Part shown: one piece after another, positions 6,318 through 14,106 of the stretch
Layout of the letters: every line of letters starts with the position of its first letter
Numbering within the stretch: the first letter of the stretch is position 1
NCBI GenBank assembly: GCA_018676275.1
Contig: JABHFC010000064.1
Location: forward strand, 1-16,441
Length of the DNA: 16,441 nt
Source of the DNA: Gammaproteobacteria bacterium
Lineage (GTDB): Bacteria > Pseudomonadota > Gammaproteobacteria > Eutrophobiales > Eutrophobiaceae
Direction: 5' to 3'
Position numbers and translations under genes: made by a program
Notes under the pieces: generated by a model
Databases searched by the model: none
Told to the model about the DNA's origin: nothing
What the model saw: the letters and a program-made list of their open reading frames with translations, nothing else

Positions 6318-8486
6318 ATGCCAAACCTGAATCGGCGTGAGTTTGTAAAACTAGGTGTGATGAGCAGTACTTGCCTGACACTGGGTATTCCTGTCTTTTC
6401 GGAGCAATCATCGAGTTCAAATTTACATCCCCTAATTCGAATAGATGAACAAGGACGTATCATAATATTTGCGCAGAACCCGGAAATGGGTCAAGGCGTA
6501 AAAACCTCATTACCGATGTTGATTGCTGAAGAACTTGATGTTGACTGGGAAAAAGTCTTGGTGAAACAAAGCAACTGGCTGCAAGGCAATGATAATCAGT
6601 TTTCCGGTGGCAGTTTGAGCATTCGCATAAATTTTACTGCCATGCGTGAAGCCGGCGCCAGTGCCAGAGCAATGTTGCTACAGGCAGCAGCGAACCGTTG
6701 GCAGGTGCCTGTGGCAGAACTCGACACTGCAGATGCCCGGGTAAGACATAAAAAATCCGGGCGTTACCTTTCTTACGCAACGTTAACAATGGCCGCAGCC
6801 AGGCTGCCCGTTCCTGAAAAGCCTGCACTCAAATCAAACGTTGATTTCAATATAATTGGTAAATCAGTAAAAGATGTCGACCTAGATCACATAGTAAAGG
6901 GCGCGCAGGAATACAGTATCGATCTGAAATTACCCGGAATGTTGTATGCTGTGGTCAGACGTTGCCCTTATAGCGATGGACAACCAGCTAAGGTAGATAG
7001 TAGTGACGCTAGCAAGGTTAAGGGCGTACTTGACTTCATCAAACTCAGAAATGACGAATATGGCGGTCGGATAATTCTGCCGAATAGTCCAAATTTTGTT
7101 TCCGGTATTGCAGTGATCGCAGATAACACCTGGTCGGCAATGCAAGCGGCTCGCATGCTGAAAGTTGAATGGGAGCATGCGTCGACTACTGAAGACTCGA
7201 CAGACTTGATGAATCAGTTCGAGAAAGCTATCAATATTGATGGTGAAGTCAGGCGCAACGATGGCAATATTGAACAGGCATTGGCTTCCATGCCCATCTC
7301 CGTGGATGCACATTATCGTCTTCCCTTTCTGGCTCACGTACCGATGGAACCGATGAACTGTAGCGCTGAGGTCAGCGGAGATAAAATTGTCATCTGGGCA
7401 CCTACACAAAAACCTGCAGGCATAGCAGAAGCTGTTGCAAAGGCTCTTGATGTAGCTGCTGAAAACATTATTGTAAATGTCTTGCGTTGCGGCGGTGCCT
7501 TTGGTCGACGTTTTTATGCAGATTATGCGATTGATGCGGCAATTCTTTCCAGGCAATTACAAAAACCCGTAAAAGTTGTGTGGACCCGGGAAGATGATAT
7601 CCAACATGATTATTTCAGACCGGCCAGTCTGCATCATGTCAGAGCAGCCGTGAATGACCTGGGGCGAATCACCGCCTGGCATCACAAGGTCGTCAGTCAT
7701 GCCCGTAGCGCATACCTCGAAAGAGACGGATCACCGGCAGAAATTGATAATTATGAGTTTCCCGCCGCCTTTATTCCCAATTTACAATATGAATATGTGC
7801 ATGTGTCATCCCGCATACCATTAGGTCAATGGCGCGCCGTTGAACACTCATCCAACGTCTTCGTCGCGGCAAGCATGATTGACGAACTGGCACATAAAGC
7901 CGAGACTGATCCGCTGCAATTCTTGCTTCGTCTGATCGGCAACGAACAATACGTTCAGGTAATAGAAGGTTTCCGCTTTGATGCCTCACGACTGGTCAAG
8001 GTAATTAAAAAGGTAGGCGAAATTTCCAGTTGGGGTACTACATTACCGAAGGGACATGGTCGGGGCGTTGCCGCAAGTTATAACCAGGGCGCCTGGGTAG
8101 CTGAAGTTGCAGAAGTATCTGTAGAAAATAATATCTTAAAAATAAACAGCTTTTATACAGCAATAGATTGCGGCCTGGTTATCAACCCATCAGCTGCGCT
8201 GGCACAGATAGAAGGAGCCATTACCGAAGGTATTGGTTCCGCACTTAATGGTGAAATTACTGTGAAGGGCGGCATTGTGGAGCAAAGTAATTTTCACGAT
8301 TATCAAATTGCGACAATGACCCAGGTACCGGATATTAATATTGAGATCATTAACAGCGAAGATGCCCCAAGAGGACTGGGGGAACCACCTTTGCCACCAG
8401 TAGCACCTGCGATCTGTAATGCTATCTTTGCAGCGACAGGGAAAAGGATCAGGGAACTACCTTTGAAAAAAGTTTTTGTAGTGTAA
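6318..8486 (+). CDS. Tat-exported molybdenum hydroxylase large subunit, isoquinoline 1-oxidoreductase beta (IorB)-like
   Basis: This 722-residue protein is a xanthine dehydrogenase-family molybdopterin-binding subunit of the IorB/aldehyde dehydrogenase type. Such enzymes hydroxylate N-heterocycles or oxidise aldehydes, using water as the oxygen source. Residues 5-11 (NRREFVK) and the following hydrophobic stretch form a Tat signal, so it acts in the periplasm. Family motifs are present: NPEMGQGVKTSLPMLIAEELD, GGAFGRRFYADYAIDAA in the middle, GQWRAVEHSSNVFV, DCGLVINP, and GLGEPPLPPVAPAI with the catalytic Glu689. Length is normal for IorB. The [2Fe-2S] partner (IorA type) and cytochrome subunit that usually sit beside it are absent from the window, so it must use distant partners. 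The start has no strong Shine-Dalgarno sequence, but the Tat motif fixes it closely. It converges with the homocysteine methyltransferase gene, 12 bp apart. Confidence 0.88.
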   Translation: MPNLNRREFVKLGVMSSTCLTLGIPVFSEQSSSSNLHPLIRIDEQGRIIIFAQNPEMGQGVKTSLPMLIAEELDVDWEKVLVKQSNWLQGNDNQFSGGSLSIRINFTAMREAGASARAMLLQAAANRWQVPVAELDTADARVRHKKSGRYLSYATLTMAAARLPVPEKPALKSNVDFNIIGKSVKDVDLDHIVKGAQEYSIDLKLPGMLYAVVRRCPYSDGQPAKVDSSDASKVKGVLDFIKLRNDEYGGRIILPNSPNFVSGIAVIADNTWSAMQAARMLKVEWEHASTTEDSTDLMNQFEKAINIDGEVRRNDGNIEQALASMPISVDAHYRLPFLAHVPMEPMNCSAEVSGDKIVIWAPTQKPAGIAEAVAKALDVAAENIIVNVLRCGGAFGRRFYADYAIDAAILSRQLQKPVKVVWTREDDIQHDYFRPASLHHVRAAVNDLGRITAWHHKVVSHARSAYLERDGSPAEIDNYEFPAAFIPNLQYEYVHVSSRIPLGQWRAVEHSSNVFVAASMIDELAHKAETDPLQFLLRLIGNEQYVQVIEGFRFDASRLVKVIKKVGEISSWGTTLPKGHGRGVAASYNQGAWVAEVAEVSVENNILKINSFYTAIDCGLVINPSAALAQIEGAITEGIGSALNGEITVKGGIVEQSNFHDYQIATMTQVPDINIEIINSEDAPRGLGEPPLPPVAPAICNAIFAATGKRIRELPLKKVFVV

Positions 8487-8498
8487 TTTTTACTGAGC

Positions 8499-9440
8499 TT
8501 ATGGGATTAAACTACGCTTAATTTCATTTATATGCGCGGGTCCCATTCTGCAGCAACCACCTATAATATTGGCACCCCTTTCCAACCATTCTTTAGCAGC
8601 ACGACCACACTCTAAAGGTGTAGCGGTTCCGTGCCAGCTATTATCATTTGCTTCGTATACTTCACCTGAGTTCGGATAAACAACAATATTCTGCTGTGGT
8701 GTTGTTTGTCTTATTTCAGTGATCAACGAATTGATATAAACAGGCGATGTACAATTAACACCAATAGCTTTCACTCGTGCATGCTCGGCAAATAAAATTG
8801 CACTGTCTCTGATCGGAGTTCCATCATTTAGATGCTTACCATCTTTACAGGAAAAGGACACCCAGGACGGGGTAAGTGTTTTTTCTAATAAGGCATGCAG
8901 GACTTTTGCTTCCTGTAAACAAGGAATAGTTTCGCAAGCCAAAATGTCGGCGCCACTATTATCGAGCCAATTCAGGCGTTGCTGATGAAATTCAATTAGT
9001 CCGGCATCGTCAATATCATAGTCACCGGTATATTCAGAACCATCAGATAAAAAGGCACCGTAGGGGCCAATGCTTGCTGCAACTAATGGTCTGATTTTAA
9101 TATCCGGATTCGCTTGCAGAAATTCTTCGCGTGCAATAATAGCCAGCTCGACTGATTTCAGGATTAATGCTTTCGCTTGCTCGGCACTCAGACCCAATAT
9201 CATAAACCCGGCTATCGTTGCCTGGTAACTGGCACTTATAGCGCAATTTGCACCTGCGTCAAAATAGGCGCGATGGGCATTGATAATCGCCTGTGGATTG
9301 TTGCGTAACAACTCAGCAGACCACAAGTCTATACCCAGCTCATGCCCCTGCGCTTCTAATTCAGTGGCAAGACCGCCATCGAGTATTATTGGGATGTCAC
9401 TAGCGAGTAATGTTTCAAAGTCCTGAGCAGGAGCATTCAT
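8499..9440 (-). CDS. mmuM: Homocysteine S-methyltransferase (MmuM-like)
   Basis: A 313-residue TIM-barrel methyltransferase of the Hcy-binding family. It transfers a methyl group to homocysteine, in MmuM from S-methylmethionine, to make methionine in the cytoplasm. It starts with the typical ILDGGLATELEAQG (19-32), carries GPYGAFLSDGSEYTG in the middle, and has all three zinc ligands: Cys230 in VNCTSP and the Cys296-Cys297 pair in GGCCRMGP. Length matches E. coli MmuM (about 310). No cobalamin domain is attached, which separates it from MetH. The gene follows the M20 amidohydrolase by 47 bp on the same strand and is likely co-transcribed. Whether it also accepts selenium analogues, as some relatives do, cannot be read from sequence. 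Confidence 0.9.
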   Translation of the reverse strand: MNAPAQDFETLLASDIPIILDGGLATELEAQGHELGIDLWSAELLRNNPQAIINAHRAYFDAGANCAISASYQATIAGFMILGLSAEQAKALILKSVELAIIAREEFLQANPDIKIRPLVAASIGPYGAFLSDGSEYTGDYDIDDAGLIEFHQQRLNWLDNSGADILACETIPCLQEAKVLHALLEKTLTPSWVSFSCKDGKHLNDGTPIRDSAILFAEHARVKAIGVNCTSPVYINSLITEIRQTTPQQNIVVYPNSGEVYEANDNSWHGTATPLECGRAAKEWLERGANIIGGCCRMGPAHINEIKRSLIP

Positions 9441-9487
9441 AAAACTGAATATAGGAATGATTCAGACAATTAATCGTTTCTTATGAA

Positions 9488-10921
9488 CTATTTCCTGTAA
9501 TCCAGAGGCGGTGCACGATCACCAAGTAAAGGTTCGTATTTGAAACCTTTGCCCCGGCGTTTTTGTAACTCGGCTTTTGCTTTTTTCACAAGTTCTGCAT
9601 TTTCAAATAAATCTATGGCGGTTAAAGCCAGGGTTTTTACAGATACTTGCATTCCCTTCACACCGATACTCATACCACCCGCCGCTATGGCCTGCCAGCT
9701 ATGGGCCGAAGTGCCGGGCACCCAGGTTGCACTACGAAATTCTCCTGTCGGCACATTCCAGCTAATATCCCCGACATCAGTCGAACCCATGGAGCCTTTA
9801 TACTTAATCGGCTGAATTATTTTTTCTGAACCCAATGCAAGTTCCGGACTGTTCAGGGTAAGATAAATTTTTTCAGCAAATTCCTGTTCCTTTTTTGAAT
9901 AGGCTACGCCGCCAACGATTTTTAGATTTTTGTCCATAACGGTCGCGATGATTTTACTGGGTAACATACTGTGATTGCCATGGATGATTTCCCAGTCGAC
10001 TGTGGTACCTGTACCCATTGCTGCTCCTTTCGCTGCCTGCTCTACACGTGACCAGATGCTTTTTAGATTTTCCGCAAAGGGATGGCGCACGTAGTAATAA
10101 ACCTCAGCAAAATCCGGTACTACATTGGGTGCATGTCCGCCTTCAGTGATGACGTAATGAATACGTGTTTCCTGCGGTACATGTTCGCGTAATAAATTCA
10201 CCATGTTATTAAATGCTTCTACACCATCTAAAGCAGAACGCGCTTTATGTGGGGCGGCGGCGGCATGAGCGGATACACCGTGAAAACGAAACTTTGCAGA
10301 ACGGTTTGCCAATGATGGTTTGACCGTTGCCACATTTTCACTACCCGGATGCCAGGACAAGACAGTATCCACATCCTTAAATAAGCCTTCACGTACCATG
10401 TAGACTTTACCTGAACCGCCTTCTTCTGCCGGTGTGCCATACAGACGTACCGTCCCCTTTACATTATTTTTTTCTAACCATTCTTTAATCGCTATGGCAG
10501 CACCCAGCGATGCTGTTCCAAATAAATGATGTCCACAGGCATGTCCACTTGCCTTAGCAGGGATTTCATTTCGGAAAGGATCTGCGGATTGTGTAATACC
10601 CGGCAAGGCATCAAACTCAGCTAACAGGGCAATAACTGGTTTCCCCTCACCTGCTTCCGCGATAAATGCGGTGGGAATGTTGGCAACGCCTTCTTCAAGC
10701 CTGAAGCCTGCATCACGCAAGGTGTTCTTCAAAAGTGCACTGCTTTTATTTTCCAGATACCCAAGCTCGGCATAGTCATAAATCTTCAGTGCAATATCCT
10801 GATGTGCTTGAAAACGGGCATCAATATTCTCGATAATTTTTGCTTTATCCGCGGCATACGTATTATTGAGAATCGAAATTAATAAGAAGAAAACGGAGAT
10901 ACTACGGGTAAGATTTGACAT
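9488..10921 (-). CDS. Exported M20-family amidohydrolase (AbgB-like)
   Basis: A 477-residue metal-dependent amidohydrolase of peptidase family M20, resembling AbgB, which cleaves p-aminobenzoyl-glutamate. Residues 1-23 form a Sec signal peptide (hydrophobic 7-18, cleavage after TYA), so this form acts in the periplasm, whereas AbgB of E. coli is cytosolic. Metal-site motifs are SGHACGHHLFG (125-135) and GTPAEEGGSGK (162-172) with the Glu166-Glu167 pair. The dimerisation-domain His sits in GVSAHAAAAPH, and the C-terminal part carries GSTDVGDISW and PGTSAHSW. AGGA about 7 bases upstream supports the ATG. The substrate is probably an N-acyl or aminobenzoyl amino acid, but this is not certain. 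It heads a two-gene unit with the homocysteine methyltransferase. A promoter-like site and a terminator-like hairpin lie in its leader. Confidence 0.87.
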   Translation of the reverse strand: MSNLTRSISVFFLLISILNNTYAADKAKIIENIDARFQAHQDIALKIYDYAELGYLENKSSALLKNTLRDAGFRLEEGVANIPTAFIAEAGEGKPVIALLAEFDALPGITQSADPFRNEIPAKASGHACGHHLFGTASLGAAIAIKEWLEKNNVKGTVRLYGTPAEEGGSGKVYMVREGLFKDVDTVLSWHPGSENVATVKPSLANRSAKFRFHGVSAHAAAAPHKARSALDGVEAFNNMVNLLREHVPQETRIHYVITEGGHAPNVVPDFAEVYYYVRHPFAENLKSIWSRVEQAAKGAAMGTGTTVDWEIIHGNHSMLPSKIIATVMDKNLKIVGGVAYSKKEQEFAEKIYLTLNSPELALGSEKIIQPIKYKGSMGSTDVGDISWNVPTGEFRSATWVPGTSAHSWQAIAAGGMSIGVKGMQVSVKTLALTAIDLFENAELVKKAKAELQKRRGKGFKYEPLLGDRAPPLDYRK

Positions 10922-10968
10922 AAATATTTCCTGTTAATCAAATTTTAGCTAGCCTATCAAAATAGCAT

Positions 10969-11010
10969 AAAAAAAGGTGCCGGATTTTATTCTACGGAAT
11001 TGTAACACCT
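10969..11010 (-). terminator. Terminator-like hairpin with seven U in the leader of the M20 amidohydrolase gene
   Basis: On the minus strand AGGTG (11010-11006) pairs with CACCT (10979-10975), and an inner CCG/CGG pair stacks next to it with an unpaired 8-base bulge on one side. Seven T follow (10975-10969, the first of them shared with the stem). It lies 47 bases before the ATG of the amidohydrolase and just after a promoter-like site, so it may be an attenuator. A competing hairpin (ATTC-CGTA-GAAT) lies inside it. The stem is modest and function is unproven. Confidence 0.35.
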
Positions 11011-11012
11011 GA

Positions 11013-11039
11013 GTTATGCTCGATTTTTGTCCATGTCAA
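11013..11039 (-). promoter_or_regulatory. Candidate sigma-70 promoter for the amidohydrolase-methyltransferase pair
   Basis: A perfect TTGACA -35 hexamer lies at 11039-11034 on the minus strand, with CATAAC (11018-11013) as a -10 element matching 4 of 6 consensus bases. The 15-base spacer is shorter than the usual 16-18. Transcription would start near 11006, right at the terminator-like hairpin. Confidence 0.35.
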
Positions 11040-11259
11040 GTAAGAGCCCGGGTAGTTCTTCAGTTTAACTAATCATAAGCATGTGCCAATACAAAGGTCT
11101 ACATGATTTTGTCTCCATAGGATGTTAAATTATTATTGGTTAATGAGCCTTCGAGGTCAATTGGTAGACTTAACATCGTATCAGGATGAGGAGGCTCTGC
11201 AGAAGCAACAGAAAAAGTAAGGTAACAGCAGTTTAATTGGACAAACCTATTTCAGAAAC

Positions 11260-11844
11260 ATGTCACACCTGATTTATATCCACGGCTTTCTTAGTTCTCC
11301 TTCTTCCCATAAAGCAATGCAGGTAGAGCAATGGCTGAGGGATAATCGGCCTGATATTGAATACCATTGTCCTTTTTTGACTGCCTACCCCGGACAAACC
11401 AGGCAAACGCTGGAAACTCTAGTCGAAAGTCTTTTACCGGATCCTGTCTATTTAATGGGCAGTTCTCTGGGTGGTTATTGGGCAACCTGGCTGGTCGAAA
11501 AATATAAGCTTCGTGCAGTATTAATTAATCCAGCGGTGAAACTCGATCTATTGAAATCAGATGAATATGTAAATGTTGAACTACTTAACTACCATACAGA
11601 TGATAGCTATACACTGACTGAACAGGATATTGAAGATTTGATCGCCGTTGATGTAAGGAAAATCAATCAGCATGATAGTTACTGGCTAATAGCACAGACT
11701 GGTGATGAAACACTTGATTACCGTCTGGCAGTCGAAAAATATGCTGACTGTAAACAATTGATCGAAGAAGGAGGCGATCATAGTTTTCAGAGTTTTGAAA
11801 GACACATTAGTGATGCGATTGACTTCCTGCAATTGGAAGTTTGA
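11260..11844 (+). CDS. yqiA: YqiA/YcfP-family alpha/beta-fold esterase
   Basis: A 194-residue single-domain serine esterase of the YqiA family, small cytoplasmic alpha/beta hydrolases with short-chain acyl esterase activity. It starts with LIYIHGFLSSP (4-14), carries the nucleophile elbow GSSLGG with Ser69, an acidic residue in the GDETLDY region (Asp149 or Asp153), and His174 in GGDHSF. The catalytic triad is therefore complete and the length is typical. It stops with TGA 11842-11844, only 3 bp from the end of the ccm operon, which converges on it. In E. coli the gene lies beside parE and cpdA, and that context is missing here. Confidence 0.9.
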   Translation: MSHLIYIHGFLSSPSSHKAMQVEQWLRDNRPDIEYHCPFLTAYPGQTRQTLETLVESLLPDPVYLMGSSLGGYWATWLVEKYKLRAVLINPAVKLDLLKSDEYVNVELLNYHTDDSYTLTEQDIEDLIAVDVRKINQHDSYWLIAQTGDETLDYRLAVEKYADCKQLIEEGGDHSFQSFERHISDAIDFLQLEV

Positions 11845-11847
11845 TAC

Positions 11848-13077
11848 TCAGGGTTTAGTTGCGTTAATCAGTATATCTACGTCCGGGGTTTCTGAAAGCT
11901 CAATCGTGGCGGAAAAACCTTCATAATCTCCCGACTGCCCCTGGGGCTGATCGTTAGTTGAAAGTCGCGCGCCGATAACTATTTGCGGGAATCGCGAAAG
12001 AGACATATTCGGTACCATTGCCATACTGTCATCGAGACTAACGCTTAGAGGTAGATCCATCGCTTTGCCTTTATGTACTGCTAATGGCATACGCGGTCCT
12101 TCAGCGGCACGTGCAAATACAAACAGTGTTGTATTCGGATCAATATTCGTCTCAAGTTCCGGCGCAATAGAGACATTTACTGTAATAGATTGTGTTGCAA
12201 TTTGATCCTTTTCGACCCCAGCCGGTTCAGAAGAAGGTTGATTTAGTTTGATCTGATCAATCAATTTAGTAACCTGGGCATAGATCTCAGAGTTCGGCTC
12301 AATTCCGGCAAGCAAACGATCCCAGTGCAACAGGGTTTGTTCCCTGTCACCAGCCTGCAAGGAGGCAAAACCTGCCAACCATAGTGCCCGCCCATTGTCC
12401 GGTTCGATAGCCAGTACTTCATTTAGTAGTTCTGTCGGTCTACCGATTAAACGATTGTCATGGAAAAGCGCCAGAGCCTCTGCATAATCGAGCAAAATAG
12501 CGGGATCATTGGGACGTAGTTGATAGAGTTGCCGATAGACAGCCGCGGCATCACTATAGCGTTCTAATTCGACATAAACCTGACCCAGCGCCATTCGGCT
12601 TTCCACACCCTCCGGATTTTCCTCAACGTCCTTTTCTACAGATCTTATAAACTCCTCTAATTCTTCCTGCGAATGAACGCTGTTTTGCTGCGGGCTTACC
12701 TGAACACCGGAAAGCGCTTCTTCGCTACCTATCTGCTGGTAAATAAACAAAGATAGGAGTGGAACAACAAGTGCAATAATAATTGCCAATGTGGTATTGC
12801 CTGTTTTTACCGGCTGTTCAGGCGAATCATCACTACTATCACCAATTTCTTCAAGCGCCGTTTTTTCAAGCTCAAGACGATAGCGCTGAAACTGTTCTTC
12901 ACTTATCTGTCCGCTCTGCAATTCCTCTTTCAGTTCAGATAAATGGGCAGCGGCTACTTCAACATTAACCGCATCGCGATCTTTACCGAGCGTTTTTATC
13001 TTGCTGGAAAATAAAGGCAAGAGTAAAAACAAAACAACAATCACCGCTAATGCGATGTTAAGTAACATAAACATCAT
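11848..13077 (-). CDS. ccmI: Cytochrome c maturation protein CcmI (TPR-containing)
   Basis: A 409-residue bitopic membrane protein that holds apocytochrome c and presents it to the CcmF/CcmH haem ligation complex. Membrane segments lie at about 5-23 and 96-114, with a charged Glu-rich cytoplasmic loop (LSELKEELQSGQISEEQF) between them. The periplasmic part has TPR repeats (about 145-270, for example ALGQVYVELERYSDAAAVYRQ). A beta-rich C-terminal domain (about 297-409, SITVNVSIAPEL to the end) is typical of proteobacterial CcmI. The ATG overlaps the ccmH stop in an ATGA arrangement, so translation is coupled. It is the last gene of the ccm operon and its end nearly touches that of yqiA. Confidence 0.93.
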   Translation of the reverse strand: MMFMLLNIALAVIVVLFLLLPLFSSKIKTLGKDRDAVNVEVAAAHLSELKEELQSGQISEEQFQRYRLELEKTALEEIGDSSDDSPEQPVKTGNTTLAIIIALVVPLLSLFIYQQIGSEEALSGVQVSPQQNSVHSQEELEEFIRSVEKDVEENPEGVESRMALGQVYVELERYSDAAAVYRQLYQLRPNDPAILLDYAEALALFHDNRLIGRPTELLNEVLAIEPDNGRALWLAGFASLQAGDREQTLLHWDRLLAGIEPNSEIYAQVTKLIDQIKLNQPSSEPAGVEKDQIATQSITVNVSIAPELETNIDPNTTLFVFARAAEGPRMPLAVHKGKAMDLPLSVSLDDSMAMVPNMSLSRFPQIVIGARLSTNDQPQGQSGDYEGFSATIELSETPDVDILINATKP

Positions 13078-13541
13078 TTATTCTCTGTTTCTGATTCCAG
13101 TAATTCGCGGATCTTTTGTAAATCTGCTTCGCTCACCTCGCCCTCTGGTTCCTGCCTGGACTTAAGATTGAATCGAAACAAACAGAATACTCCGACAATA
13201 AACAACAGTAATGGCGACAACCACAGTAATAAGGTTCTGGCATTAAATGCCGGCTTATACAAAATAAAATCACCATAGCGCCCAGTCAAAAAACTAATTA
13301 TTTGATCGTTTGAATTACCCGTTTGAATCTGTTCATATAATTCAGAACGAAGATCCTGTGCCAAAGGCGCATCTGAATCAGCAAGGGATTGATTTTGACA
13401 AACCAGACATCGTAACTGGCTGGCAAGCGTCTCAAAACGCTCTTCCTCCGCTTCATTCTCAAAAGGAAAACCTGCAATTTCAGCCAGAGTCACTGTTGAA
13501 AATGACAGGCACAAAGCGATACAAACAGCCCTAAACACCAC
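13074..13541 (-). CDS. ccmH: Cytochrome c maturation thiol-reducing protein CcmH (CcmL)
   Basis: A 155-residue protein with a signal peptide, the haem-ligation motif LRCLVCQNQS (Cys45 and Cys48), a small three-helix periplasmic domain, and one C-terminal membrane helix (about 106-126). The Cys pair reduces or forms a mixed disulfide with the CXXCH motif of apocytochrome c. The length shows that ccmH and ccmI are separate genes, as in Pseudomonas, and not fused as in E. coli CcmH. It begins with GTG 13541 (a second GTG follows at 13538) and overlaps the end of ccmG by 11 bases. It overlaps ccmI by 4. Confidence 0.93.
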   Translation of the reverse strand: MVFRAVCIALCLSFSTVTLAEIAGFPFENEAEEERFETLASQLRCLVCQNQSLADSDAPLAQDLRSELYEQIQTGNSNDQIISFLTGRYGDFILYKPAFNARTLLLWLSPLLLFIVGVFCLFRFNLKSRQEPEGEVSEADLQKIRELLESETENK

Positions 13542-14106
13542 TACCTGCCCGTAAAGATTTTATTTTGGGTAACAGAATATTTTGCCAATCATCCCAGGTG
13601 ATTGGACCGACATGTTTGTAGCGGATGACTCCATCTTTGTCGATAACAAATGTCTCCGGTGCACCATACAGACCCCAGTCGATGGCTATCTTGCCATCCA
13701 GATCCATTCCACTAGCTACATAAGGATCACCGTAGTCTTTCAACCAGGCCAGACCTTTGGAACGCTCGTCTTTATAAAACAACCCGAAGATTGGCACTTC
13801 CTTGCTGGCTGCGATTTTCATTAAAACCGGATGTTCAACTCGACAGGACACACACCAGGTTGCCCATATATTTAACAGGCTCGGTTCACCTTTAAGAACG
13901 TCCTGACTTATCATTTCATCCGGTGCTTTCAGCCTTGCCAAATTAAAACCGGGTGCAGGCTGATCTATTAATGGGGAAGGCAATAATCGTGGGTTCAAAC
14001 CCAGACCGATAAAAAAAACGATCATGAGCACAGAAAATAAAACCAGGGGTATTATATAAATCCAACGCTTTGGCTTTTCTTTAGGGTCCTCAGTTGGCTG
14101 GGACAT
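13531..14106 (-). CDS. ccmG: Thiol:disulfide oxidoreductase CcmG/DsbE
   Basis: A 191-residue membrane-anchored thioredoxin-fold protein that keeps the apocytochrome c or CcmH cysteines reduced in the periplasm. It has one N-terminal membrane helix (about 15-35) and the active site WATWCVSCRVEHP with Cys85 and Cys88. The family-typical GAPETFVIDKDG carries the cis-Pro loop, followed by GPITWDDW near the C-terminus. Both cysteines are normal TGT/TGC codons, unlike the Sec codons elsewhere in the window. The ATG overlaps the ccmF end by 17 bases, indicating one tightly packed operon. Confidence 0.94.
   Translation of the reverse strand: MSQPTEDPKEKPKRWIYIIPLVLFSVLMIVFFIGLGLNPRLLPSPLIDQPAPGFNLARLKAPDEMISQDVLKGEPSLLNIWATWCVSCRVEHPVLMKIAASKEVPIFGLFYKDERSKGLAWLKDYGDPYVASGMDLDGKIAIDWGLYGAPETFVIDKDGVIRYKHVGPITWDDWQNILLPKIKSLRAGSGV

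Larger units (their letters stand above)
10922..11259. other. 338-bp divergent intergenic region between the M20 amidohydrolase and yqiA
   Basis: No convincing protein gene. It holds a minus-strand promoter-like site and terminator-like hairpin in front of the amidohydrolase. A 25-codon plus-strand ORF (11143-11220) has no ribosome site. An imperfect inverted repeat, GAGCCT (11145-11150) with AGGCTC (11192-11197), encloses a GGTC/GACT mini-hairpin. The latter looks vaguely like a tRNA D-arm, but no T-arm follows. The yqiA leader is probably within 11150-11259. Confidence 0.6.

Noticed and set aside
6930..7556. Minus-strand ORF of 208 codons inside the molybdenum hydroxylase gene
   Set aside because: It is antisense to a well-conserved coding region, Cys/His-rich in an unstructured way, with no domain or ribosome site.
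8499..9440. Treating the homocysteine methyltransferase as part of a selenium pathway
   Set aside because: Some relatives methylate selenium analogues, but nothing in this sequence or its neighbours supports that here. It lies 3.6 kb from the selenoproteins in another operon.
11145..11197. tRNA-like sequence with a D-arm look and GAGCCT/AGGCTC ends, considered also as a selC-like tRNA
   Set aside because: No T-arm with the GGTTCGA-type sequence, no 7-8 bp acceptor stem at the right spacing and no anticodon arm.
11143..11220. 25-codon plus-strand ORF upstream of yqiA
   Set aside because: No ribosome site and no recognisable sequence. It overlaps the inverted repeat and is probably chance.
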